Both the position numbers and the translations under genes were made by a program. The notes beneath the pieces are model-generated. The model made no database searches. It saw nothing but the letters and a program-made list of their open reading frames with translations, and had not been told where the DNA came from. From Ophioderma brevispina (taxonomy: Eukaryota; Echinodermata; Ophiuroidea; Amphilepidida; Ophiodermatidae), in assembly GCA_023653785.1 (NCBI GenBank), contig JAMKCH010084940.1, forward strand, positions 1 to 64,000: a stretch of DNA of 64,000 nt. Reading direction: 5' to 3'. This document shows, piece after piece, positions 1 through 10,665 of this stretch (position 1 is the stretch's first letter; the number at the start of each line of letters is the position of its first letter).

Positions 1-1744
1 CTAAATGCATTCGGAAAAGGAGGCTTTAGGCGGTGCATTCACAAACTGTGTACAAGGTCATGACCGGGGCCACCAGTGAAACCTCGATGAGGCGATTAGT
101 TTAATGGATGTTAATGTAGCAACTCATGACTTCAGCAAAGACAAAATAAAGAAAAAATACACCGTGTAACTGAGCTAAATGATCCGGGTTTCACTAAAAT
201 GACCAATTGAAAAAGCAATCGCTTCCATTTCATTTTGCCCTTTTTCATACGACATGTAGGCATGTCCTGGGGTCTTTCCCCAACTAACATAGGCTGTCTC
301 AAAAAATGGTAACAATCAAAACCGATTTTTTGTTCAATATTATATCTCAACTAAAGTAAGTTTTTTGTACATCACCTTTACGAGAAAAGACCAGGCTTTT
401 CCGTAGTTTTTGGTTTTCTCTCATTTTGCTTGTTTCAACGGAGATAACTCAAGTTTACTGTGGAACACAAAAATCAATTTGTGCCACTTCTTGTTGAGTG
501 AAAACGGTTAAAAAACGTTACACATAAGTTATTCACATTTGAACAGATATGAAATTCTTTAAAACGGGATTAATTCAAAAAGAATTCTAAACCATACGAA
601 AACAGTTACGCCATGGTGGGGAAGTTATGATCAGGAAAGTTCTAGCTTTAAGATAAAGTGAATAACCTTCGACATACATTATTTGCTAGAAGAGAACCAC
701 GAGCGTACAGCCCCCGGGAGGAAGAAGTTTTTTATGGTCTTCAAGTATCATGAAAGGCAAATTCCGTTGTGTCCTTGGTGGGTGGTGTAAGATATTCATG
801 ATTAGACTAGAGAGTAAAGACTCTTTTACGGAATAAAGCCTGTCCATACTTGTAATCCTTTGATACTTTTAAAGAAGATTCGTGCTAGGGCTAATTCCGT
901 GCCGTAATACCAATGGAGGATGAACCCAATTCCTACCACACTTTGATACTTTGCTTCCAAATTCAAATTTTTATTGACGTCAACAATAGTAAAATGCAAA
1001 AAGATAGGTGCAATATTTTTAAACCACTTCTTTGGATTTGGAGTGTTTATTTTGGTTTGCAATTACATTCTTCTGGTCATGATTTTAACATTACCAATTT
1101 TGTAATAATTCAAAGCTCCATTTTTGCATTGGACGTGCAATAAATATTTGTATTGTTTTATTAATTTTATGAAAAGAAGATAGTTATCATTGAACTGAAT
1201 TATTGACTATTAAAAACTTTGTGTCGAAAAACTTGACTTCCTTGTTTACTTTAATTTGTGTTGTTTCTTTTGTCAAGTTTGAATCTTTTGAGAGCTTCAA
1301 GCTTGTGGAATAACGGCGCTCAACAGCTCCGCCCATGCATAAAAGTTGGCACAAATCGATTTTGTTCAATCGTACTAAATTTTTATCTCTCTGGATTGAC
1401 AAACACAAACACGATGAAACAAACACCATTAGAACGCCTGGTCTTTGTTCTTTAAGATTTACTTTGAAATTTCATATTTAACTAATTTGTTTCTTATTGT
1501 ACCACTTTTTTGAAACAGGCTGTAGTGCGTAACGCTACGTGTATACTAACTCACGCATATCTCCTACATAACAGACCTTTTTCATTACCAGTTCCACAGT
1601 GCTTTGGAAAAATACGTCCACTCATGCATGACATAGTATGCACGTAGATTTGCGACTGAGTTTCGGGAACGGACCCCTGTCCGCTATCTTTCCTTAACTC
1701 TCCTAGTTAGATCTTTTTCTATCGTGTCCAAACACAGTGGTTCT
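1..1744. other. Upstream region, no gene recognised
   Basis: The sequence is AT-rich with only short chance reading frames on both strands. I see no splice-flanked conserved coding segment, RNA gene or obvious tandem repeat. Confidence 0.5.
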
Positions 1745-2530
1745 CAAATATGATCCAGCAAGAGATGGGTACAATGTCTGGCTGCTTCACTGAATTCCCG
1801 CAAGTCCTTGTCTGTGCATTGGTTGCCTCCATCAGTGGCAGACCTGGGCAAACCAAGAGATGTCTTGGTGCTGTTCCCCAACCAACAGGTAGTTATCCTG
1901 ATTCTGCTTCCAGTAGCCCCCTTCTTGATTCTGGATTATTATACTCCGCCAAACAGATACCTGCATCACGTCAGAGTTTTTGACCTAATGACCTAAGGGA
2001 CTGGGTATTGTGGAAATTTGGTAAGTAGTCCTTAATGATCCAAGTCTTAAATTTAACATAGTCCTCATGTCCAAATTAGATGTGGTGAGGTAGTATCTTC
2101 CAATATTGGATGGTCCTGGAAAAAAGCTGTTTGCATAAACTGAAGATCTAACTTGAATTGCATGTATGAGAGGGTATGATGACGCGTACTTCTCCGTCGT
2201 TCTAGTTGGTCTGTTAAGTGGTCACTCCATGACATATCCACAAGAATGTGGGTAATTCTATACAACATGTTAATTCTGATGCATGATCCGCCCTACAACT
2301 ATCTAAACTTGGCCATTCCAGTTGGGTGAGCATTTGAGAAACACTTGCCTCTCTGTAGTAGTTATTAAAGTCAAAGCCTAGCTGCTGATCCTTTGGATCA
2401 TATCAAGGGTGTGTTTTTTCCTTCTTCATTGTTGATGGGATCCATGCAGCAGCTGAACCATACACAAGCTTAGGTTAATAGGGATAAGATAGGCGATACT
2501 TATTCATTTGTGGCATGCTTTGAAGTTTCG
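1745..2530 (-). mobile_element. Non-LTR retrotransposon (LINE) ORF2 C-terminal remnant
   Basis: Read on the minus strand, pieces in different frames resemble the tail of a LINE reverse transcriptase ORF. Near 2430-2290 there is a DMIQR-like stretch followed by YREASVSQMLTQLEWPSLDS, the usual (S)SV..ML..L.WP.L motif after the polymerase. Near 1920-1830 a Cys/His tail reads APRHLLVCPGLP, as in the xQTMEHLLxCP ending. Frameshifts and stops show it is dead. It belongs to the same family as 5221-5640 and 50555-51000. Confidence 0.65.
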
Positions 2531-5220
2531 TCTAATCAGACCAGGGTCCTTTTGCAGTTAGTTTGTTTTTTCCCAATTGATTTTCACCTGAGGTTGTTAC
2601 TAACTTAATACCCCAGTATGTATCGTGTATATGTCAGTGGTCGGAGGATATTATGTCGTCAGAGAACTTGCTCAGCTACTGCGCCTGCGTATTTCAAATT
2701 TTACCTTGCGTCTTGCTTGCATCTGCGTAATGGTGCTCACGCAGATTTCTCTGAGAACTCGTTTTGTTCAGCGGTCCAAATGCGATTGTTTGTGAAAGCG
2801 CAAAAGACAGACTTGACCATGCCCCCCAATTTACTTTAGCGCCATAACAAAAATGTTTTGTTGATCGGAAAAAGAAGATTGCTTTTATTAAAAGAAAAAT
2901 CGCTAATGTCAGTCTGAACCGTCTCTAGGCCTAACTTCAAACAAACGAGAGAACCGTTTGTCCATCAGGCATTAATTCGTTGAAGCCCGACGCGTACGCA
3001 TCGTAAAATATCAAGATCGGCCTATAAATAATTAGACAAATATGGAAAGGAATGATAAATTAAATGTCACAACACACTCATAGAGAAAATGGGTTCAACT
3101 TATAACGCTCTTTTTTGTCCCTATTTGCACCCTTAGGCCACTACTAAGATTCTATACCATAAAGTTTCTACGAGAACCTTCAAGGTTCTTTTTTGTATTT
3201 GTTTCGTAATTTGAAAGTTCAGCAACGTGAAAGGATGATAACGTTTTTGTTTCTAAACCCGGGGTTCTTAAAATGTTCGTGGCCAAAAAAATAATCCGGT
3301 TTCTTTCTGTGCTACCAAAAACTCCGCTAAAGGGTGCTTTATTAACAACCTTTAAAGGTTTCTAGAGTTTTTAATTCTACAAAGAACCATTTTCTTGCCC
3401 AGACTTAACGTTTTTGTTCAACCAAAGAACCCCACAAAGATTGGTTCTTCATATAGGGGCATAGACCTCGGAATGGTGCACAACATGATGTAGGGGGGTG
3501 TTGTCAAATTTTACCCAATTTTAATCGTAACTGAAAAATTAGGAACCGTTGACCCTCTGTTCTAATTTTTACTCAGTATGTCAAATTTACGTTTGCTAGC
3601 CCTCACACCCGTTCTCATTTCTCAAGCCTCAGCGCCCTTTGCGGCAGATCCTACCAAAATGAAAGTTTTTTTTCAGGATATTTATTGACATAATAACACA
3701 ACATACAGCTATACACGAAATAAATAAATAAATAATAAATAAATAAATTTGATAATATGGCATACTATAGATTTAGTAAATTCATATACATTGACAACTA
3801 GGACAATTTATACGACAATAAATTAAAAACTGTGAACAAACATGAAAACCCCCCTCCTGCATGTATTTCAAGCTATCGCACTTTTACATAATACCAAAAC
3901 CCTTATAGGCCTACTGTTTTCTTGATGTGTTATTTTGGTCATGCTAAAAAGATTTAGAGAACCTTATGTCTGCGAACAAACCAGAAAAGTAAACGGATTT
4001 CCATTTCGTTATGGCCACAGGAGAAGCGTCGGCCGATAAGCGAAAACTCGCGTTAGATTGCGCCTTTATCAGCGCGATGGTACGCCCCACATGGTGATTA
4101 GCGTCTCGATTTGACAACGCCATGTTTCCAAAATAGCGTATTTTTGACATTTTTGCCATTTATCTGGAAAAGGAATCCCGGCACCCCCTATTATTATTAC
4201 ATTTTCGAAAAGATTCTCATGAAAATCCCTGAACAATAAGTGAAAAATTAAAAAAATCTACTCGAAATCGTTTTTCGCTATAATGCATATGTGGTGCAAA
4301 TTTTAATTTTCTCATAGACCTACTGTATGTAACTTTGGGCGAAATCATGCCCTTTTTAAACCATTCCGATAGCTCAAAATTGAATACCGTACCCCCCTAA
4401 TTTTTTTCAAGATTTGTTATCTCCACACTTTAAATAACATATATGTTAATTAAGCGAATTTCATCTTATAGGTTCTCTGACGACGCAAATACCTTAAATG
4501 TCACTCCTGCCACTTTTTACTCCACCGAGATAATGCATCAAGATCAGTTTGGAGGGTCCCCCTTTTGCATCCGAGTTCTGTTCTTATTCACGGGAATAAA
4601 GCATCGTCTGCAAAAGTCTTGGTCGTAGTACCTTTTGCTGACACACTCAGTAGGTCCACTTCTGCAGGAACCTTAGAAAATTTATTTAGGAAACTTATGT
4701 ACTTGCAGGGTGGCGGTCCACCTTTATAAATGCTACGAGATCTGTCCGCTGGTCTATATAATGGATTGGTAACCTGGGCTCCGCATTTGAAGCCCACTGA
4801 CGGCCCAATTCCCAACCGCGCCAGGTTTAGAGTGATCATTAATGAAAGTAACACAAATGTACATAGGTATTAACATTTACGTGTGGCTTTCGTGATACTT
4901 GCCCATTAATTTTTGTTTATGATTCACTAGATATCCTCAAGAAATGAGTTAATGAGTGAATTAGTTGTATAGCTCTGTCTCTTATAGGCCAGTTTGTTGT
5001 ATTTTCTGTCTGTCCGTTTAGGACATAAAATCCAAAATATAACCGAATTTCTTCTAAAGAACCTCAATTTCTTTGAGGTAATTGGGGACGAGGCTGTGGA
5101 TCACGAATTCCCCTTTAACGATAAAACCAACCGCATCTTAAATAATATCCAGTCCTGCTAAGCTTTATAGGCTCATGCAATCGTACACAGATCGTGTTAA
5201 AATGGAAATGTTATAAGTAA
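2531..5220. other. Intergenic repeats, no gene
   Basis: An AGAACC/GGTTCTT-rich block at about 3165-3460 looks like a small decayed DNA transposon, with repeated GAACC motifs on both strands. An (AAAT)n microsatellite lies at 3718-3750. The remainder holds only short unsupported reading frames. Confidence 0.45.
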
Positions 5221-5640
5221 CTTAGCAGCATCGTGCCTTGCTCCAGCGTGGGCAGACCATGGGCCGACCCAAGATACTGTTTCCATTGTCTGTGGTGCGT
5301 TCCACACCACAGGTAGTATCCTGATCTGCTTCCATGTACCCCACTTGTGCAAGGAAACTTAGATCGACCAGTGGCTGGTTTCTTAAATCTGTTATGGCAT
5401 CGTCATTCAGCCCATTAAGAGTCAGCTCCATGTGGGAGATTATTACTCACCAGGGTCACTACCAATAGATGTTACTTGATTGATGGCAAGTCTCTCCTTC
5501 CACAAGGCGACTTTCTTAGCTCCTTAGAGACTGTTTTTCAAGAGGTTGGACTTTTGCTTAATAAACTCTCTCTGGATTTATGCGGGATGGCAGCAGGTAT
5601 CTGCTGTCCCGAACATAGGGTGCGTCACCTTACATATTTG
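5221..5640 (-). mobile_element. LINE ORF2 3' remnant, second copy
   Basis: On the minus strand it reads LNGLNDDAITDLRNQPLVDL, then SFLAQVGYMEADQDTTC and CGVERTTDNG, matching the 50.6-51.0 kb copy (NGDASID..PELANLGLLAEM, EADQD) and the 1.8 kb copy. The C-rich tail corresponds to the terminal zinc-knuckle-like region of a LINE reverse transcriptase ORF. Its continuation toward 5600 matches 50.6 kb in inverted orientation, including the GTTGGACTT and CTCTCTGGATTTA stretches. Confidence 0.6.
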
Positions 5641-6099
5641 GCAGCTAAGCTTTTGCATGCTCGCTACAACGTCACGACGGATGTCTGGTGGAGCAATTAG
5701 ATGTATAAGTTTTTTCGGGCAAACTTCCCATAATTACCACCGCCCTCTCATATATTTCAATGCAACATAAAATGTATTATTTAGCTGTTTCATTATTCCG
5801 TTTTTTGATCAAACAAGGCCAAAATTAAAAATAAATTTTTGTATCATGTAAATATATACGAGGGGGTACATATGGGAATCTTTTTTTCCAAGGTTTTCCG
5901 TTGGTGTTGGAAGGAGGCATCATGTGATAACCGCAAGGAGGCAATTTAAATGCTGAACAGCTTCTTGGCATGGGTTGTTTCTTTCCCATACCAGCAAGCA
6001 TACTTTGCAAATGAGTAGCACAGAGCCAAGTGCCTCGATCTTAGGGTATGTGGGGCGACACCCCCATCTTGTACCAGTGAGTTTATTCAAGATGTCTTC

Positions 6100-6400
6100 T
6101 TGTGCGTGAACATACTACTCTTCGTCTTCTCGTGTTCATCTTCATTCATTACTCACCATGTATCTATCCTTGCAACCATAATTTTAACCACACTCCTAAT
6201 TGGCCCAGTCAGTCTTGGCAGAGACCAAAATCAAAGAATACGTTTTTAGGTCAATTAAAACCTGCAGTCCCAGGTTCTACGTCTAAAATCTCATTACACA
6301 CCCAACACTAAAACCCCCCAAATTAATAGTAAAGTAATTTTTTGTAAGTATGGTGGTCCAATTTTCATACGAGAAGAAACATTTAATGACAATCCGAAGT
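6100..6400. repeat. Dispersed repeat, copy 1
   Basis: About 300 bases are shared with 19735-20000, including CAGTCTTGGCAGAGAC, ATCAAAGAA, CCAACACTAAAAC and a common AAACATTTAATGA end. No coding capacity is visible. The family is unclassified. Confidence 0.6.
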
Positions 6401-6617
6401 AATGACATAGAGGTTCAGCGCACAGAATCGATCATAGTGGTTTCTAAAAAATAATATCTTAGAAAAACGTATTTCAAAGTATACTCTTTCTACATTTCTA
6501 TCTTGCAAATTCATCCGGCAGGAGAGTCGCGTTTTTACATAGGATATGGCCATACTTATAGGGATGTCACACACGTAACCAAAAATACAAAATTAAAAAA
6601 AAAAAAAAAAAAAAACC

Positions 6618-6701
6618 AATCTAGCGAAAGTGGAAACATTATTCTTGGTTAGGTTTTTGGACAAAATCTAACCAAGATAATGGTTGACCTTTTGCTAGAT
6701 T
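6618..6701. repeat. Short imperfect hairpin (about 40-bp arms)
   Basis: The left arm AATCTAGCGAAAGTGG...TTGGTTAGGTTTT pairs with the right arm AAAATCTAACCAAG...CTTTTGCTAGATT, with only a handful of mismatches and a loop of about 5 bases. It follows a poly-A tract of about 20 bases. The size is within the range of a microRNA precursor, but a miniature inverted-repeat element is equally possible. Confidence 0.6.
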
Positions 6702-6764
6702 ATTTGTTTTTGTCACGGGATGCAAATTAAGCTCGGTCACGTGTGTACATCCCGAAGAATGGCC

Positions 6765-7453
6765 CTATAATGCGTTGGATGTTGCTTCCCACCTGTCATA
6801 ACAAGTTAAATATTTTTGGGACATTCAGATCATCCCCACAGAAAGGTAGGTATGTTCTTTATATTAAACATGGTGATAATGTCCTAAATTCAGTCCGAGG
6901 GAGTCCTCGTTTATACATATAAAATCTTTTAGAATTCGGATTTTTTTTCTACAATACTCAAATCATCTGACAATGTTAATAAAGCTTAAATTGTTGGAAA
7001 AATCGAGATTTGGCATCCAAAGGGTCCCAACGCGAAAAGAATCCATTTGATCTTTTCTACGTTTTCTAATCTTGAAATTCAATCCAGGAGAGTCGCGTTT
7101 TTACATATAAAACCTGTATAATGCATTGGAGGTAATGCTTTCCAATTGGAAATTAGAATTTTTTTTTTTGCATAAAACCTGCCATAAAAAATTAAATTTT
7201 TTCGGACAATTTTAGTATCCCCTACATAAAGGTCTTTCAAGGTATGCTCATTATATTAAACATGCCTTGATATGTCCTAATTCGTTCCCATGAGTCGCGT
7301 TTATAAAACCGCTTATACAAATAAATCTTTTAGAATTCGTTTTTTCTACAATACTACAAAATCCTGAAATTTTAATACAGCTGTAATTGTTTTGAAAAAA
7401 TAGAGATGTGTGCATCCTAGGGTCCAAAACGCAGAAAAAGGAATCCATTGAGG
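6765..7453. repeat. Tandem duplication, unit about 360 bp
   Basis: Two diverged copies, about 6765-7051 and 7121-7453, share in the same order CTATAATGC.TTGGA, TTATATTAAACATG, AATCTTTTAGAATTCG, TTTTTTCTACAATACT and a terminal GAATCCATTTGA. They differ by many indels and substitutions, so the duplication is old or the copies came from a larger array. Confidence 0.65.
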
Positions 7454-7459
7454 TACCCT

Positions 7460-9117
7460 ACATGACCAACCCTTGAGCATGTTGAAGTACAACCCCCAAC
7501 CCAGATCTTAATGTAGGCGTATAGCGGAAGCTTCGGACGAGGGGGTCGTATAATGTAACACAATCTATTTGATTCAATTTTGGGCGCGTTTGTTGAAACA
7601 GGCACGAAGCTGAAAGAAATCCAGATTATTATACGTCGGTCAATTGGTTTAAGTACGTGAAAGCGAAATTTTGACGAAAAATTTCTGCCATTTTTATATG
7701 TTGTCAAGGAATATTTTCTTATTCCATAACAGAAGAATCAACTCCACTGTAAGAGGTTATTCTGGATTTGTTTGTTATAAATACGGACGAGGATCAAGGC
7801 ACAGCTTCAAGATGGTTTGCACTCGTATAATTTCTTTTGACATTTTGGGTGAAGTTGCTATATTGGAATGAGGCTTGGCCCATCGTCCCTGTACCTGTTT
7901 GGTATTTCTGTTTAGCGCCTCGCTATGGTCCGGGGTACGACCCAAGGCATAATTTTATTCTAACAGTACACGAATATTGAGATTTTTACCACCTGAAACA
8001 TGATAAGAGTCAATAATATAACAGTTGCCAAGGAGTACTGTAGCTTTAAAATGTAAGGGTACGTTAGTTGAATTCCTCAATGAATTTTTATTCAGTTATT
8101 TTTTTTTCCAACTGAAAACTTGACAGAAAGGGGAATAATATCAGCAGTGTTCAAAGATATGGATCTCCTTTAATTATGTGTTTGCAGTCAGGCCGTTTTT
8201 TTAATGGGGGGGGGGGGGGGGGGGGGTCGGGTCGATTTTTTTTCAAAAGGGGACCGTTTTCCCCAAATCCTCCCCTTCCTACCACAAAAAGGTGGGGCCG
8301 AATCGGGAGCGGGGGGCGAATTTGCAAAAGTGGACCTCTTTTACCGAAACTTTTTAAACACCCCTTTTTTGACAAAATACACTCACCATGATTAGCACGC
8401 GTCATGCTCCTGTCGCTAGACCCTTTTTTTAAACAATCTGTCACCCAATTGACCCCTTTTTTTTAATGTCCCTCACATCAAATGCAAATCCGTAAAATAT
8501 CCCCATATTTTTTAGGGATCTGACACTGGGGGAATGACCCCCTTTTTTTTGCTCAAAACCTTATTGTTTTGGTCCACCCTGTATTTTTGTGGTGTAACAA
8601 TAAATGATAGAGGATTTTATTATACATCAGTAGATTATTCCTATAAGCCATCAAAATGCCCCCGTTTATTCCTCTTCCACGCCGAATGCCCCCATTTTTC
8701 TCCGCTACCCTGAATGACCCCCTTTTAAAGCCTTTAGGGTGGTGTTAGACACTATCTGTTACAAAATGCAAAAAATCTCTGATTTTTGATGATTTTTTTT
8801 TTTCGATTTTCTGATTTAGCAAATAACTGATGAGCCTTGAAGATAGTGAGCTAGTGATGATTTTGCATGTCCTCTGGACCCCGAATTGTCCATAGTAAAT
8901 CACGTGGCACGCGCCCTGTGGCACGTAGCTTAATCGAGCACGTCCGTGTCCAAGGCTCTTGTCGTGTCCTACCACCCTTGGTATGATCCAGACTTTTAAA
9001 CTCTTACACTATTTCACGACTGCTACATCAAGCTGTAGTACTATTAGGAACACGCAAAGGGCCGAAACGTTCTTTGAAAGAGACTAAAAAATCTTGAAGC
9101 CCTACGGCCGGTACGGT
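7460..9117. other. Repeat-rich spacer with poly-G and C4-6T8 pyrimidine stretches
   Basis: It includes a poly-G run at about 8205-8226 and, from about 8240 to 8720, degenerate blocks of the form GACCCCCTTTTTTT, similar in style to the 15.5 kb array. The reading frames across the poly-G (8151-8444 and 8176-8395) are low-complexity artefacts. No gene is seen. Confidence 0.5.
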
Positions 9118-9454
9118 AAAGGTCATTAACATATGTCATGCGCTTACCGCTTTGCCGCTCTTATGATGAAATTTACGTCAGTAAACTCAAATGTCAGCAA
9201 TCGCCAGCGGTGACCCCAAGCGTCAAAGCGTCAAGCCAATAAATCGATTCACCCTGCCGCTCGGGCTGCGTTTTCCCCAAAGCGGCAAATCGCATTGAGG
9301 TGACTTGAATTCAACTTTGGGGCGGTGCCGCTCAATGACGTCTAGTTTAACTTAAGCGATAGCGCCGCTTGACTATAAGAGCTCAATCACTGCAACGGCG
9401 TACACCAAGCGGCTAGCCGCTGAGCGCAGCGGCATGACACTATGTATGACCTTT
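9118..9454. mobile_element. MITE-like element with terminal inverted repeats
   Basis: The left end AAAGGTCATTAACATATGTC pairs with the right end (reverse complement AAAGGTCATACATAGTGTCA). The interior is rich in GCGGC/GCCGC and itself partly palindromic. TA flanks both ends, compatible with a 2-bp target duplication. At about 337 bp it is too small to encode a transposase. Confidence 0.55.
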
Positions 9455-10411
9455 ATACTTATAGCTGTGTTCTAAATTGAAACGTAAATGAAAACCAGCG
9501 TTTGAAAAATTCTCAAACTGGAATATACCGAAATGCAATTGTGTGAAACTGATGGCGGCACCGTAGAGATTTAGCTCGACAACGTCGTAAGCCCGGCGAG
9601 CCCGGGGCTACGAACAGAGTACAATAGGATTCGCGGGGTTTTTTCCGACGGAAAAACCTGTCGTGAAGAAAAAGTTTTAAAATACTTCACTTACCGACGT
9701 CCAATTGGTATATTCCGACTCCGTGGTGTTTATTATCATGAAGAAATAATTACTAGGACCAAAAAAAAGCAAATATGAGGTATATGTAACCATGTTTCTG
9801 CAAGTTTTTGATATGGAATTTTAATAACGGCAATTTAGTATACTCTATAGTGCCCCTTCAATTTTCTTTCATTTTGCACCATTTATTGACGCCAAACTCC
9901 TCGTAAGTACACTGACATGAACTGCACATCCGTTAGAAGAAGAAATCCGTGACATTAGGTATGGATTGTAAGTCAAGGTGATTAAATGTCAGTTTAAAAT
10001 TCGTGATTGACCCTGCAATAGCTATAAAATACTACTTCTTCTCTGACCTAGTACACTACCACCCAATAGGAGTGTCTAGTCAGAGCACCTCGGACTAGTA
10101 GGAGAGTGCGTGTTCACTTTTCGTGTTTGCGACCACCGAAGTACCCCGACAAAAACGTTCAATTTTCCTCGCTAGGTTCTATAGGTCAGACCCATTACGG
10201 TACATATTTAAAACAAAACATAGTAAACGGACCCTCGGTGCAAAAATCTCCATAGAACCCCTCGTTTACCGGGATTTAAGATTTAGTTTCATTTGCATGC
10301 AATTCTCTATGACGGACTGATAAACATTAATCTCTCGCGCAGTACTAATGTAGATATAATTTTTTCGGAGTCTGTGACACACTACACACTTTCTTCCGCA
10401 CCGCCGTAGAA

Positions 10412-10420
10412 GCCGCCATG
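10412..10420 (+). promoter_or_regulatory. Possible YY1-like motif upstream of PITHD1
   Basis: The bases GCCGCCATG, whose reverse complement reads CATGGCGGC, lie about 40 bases before the exon 1 start codon, with a related ATGGCGGA at 10443. YY1-type motifs of this form are common at start sites of animal housekeeping genes. With no TATA box visible, this is only a weak suggestion of a core promoter or 5' UTR site. Confidence 0.25.
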
Positions 10421-10458
10421 TGGGGAAAAATCAAAAACAATCATGGCGGATGGAGGAC

Positions 10459-10665
10459 ATGGCACGATGGAACGGGGATGGCAATGGGCACGGACATGGA
10501 CATTGTGCCGATGAGCACTACCACGATGAAAGTGCTGAGAGGGGCAGACAGTTTTCTTTGTATCAAAGACCAATAAAGATATGGGTAGAGTGCTGAATGA
10601 AACTGTTGACGGTTCTGGAAAGGAGGTATTCAAACCATTGGGACCAGCGCCTAGACAAAAACAAG
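10459..10665 (+). CDS. PITHD1: PITHD1 exon 1 (start codon, His-rich N-terminus, two frameshifts)
   Basis: From the ATG at 10459 the frame reads a GHGHGHC stretch, then ERGRQFSLYQ and WVEC, and stops. It resumes one base out of phase as LNETVDGSGKEVFKP and again as WDQRLDKNK. The family pattern (His/Gly-rich head, ERG..YSLY, CLNES.EGSG, VFKPW) runs straight through, so two single-base changes are needed: a missing C around 10591 and an extra T near 10639. An upstream ATG at 10443 in another frame (MADGGHG) could be the true start if there is a third indel. The exon ends at AAAAACAAG followed by GCAAGC, a candidate GC-AG donor at 10666; joining there to exon 2 gives DKNK-VVESDADE, matching the family without a gap. 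Confidence 0.8.

Noticed and set aside
8176..8444. Gly-rich and Pro-rich frames on both strands
   Set aside because: They arise from a poly-G run and C/T homopolymers.
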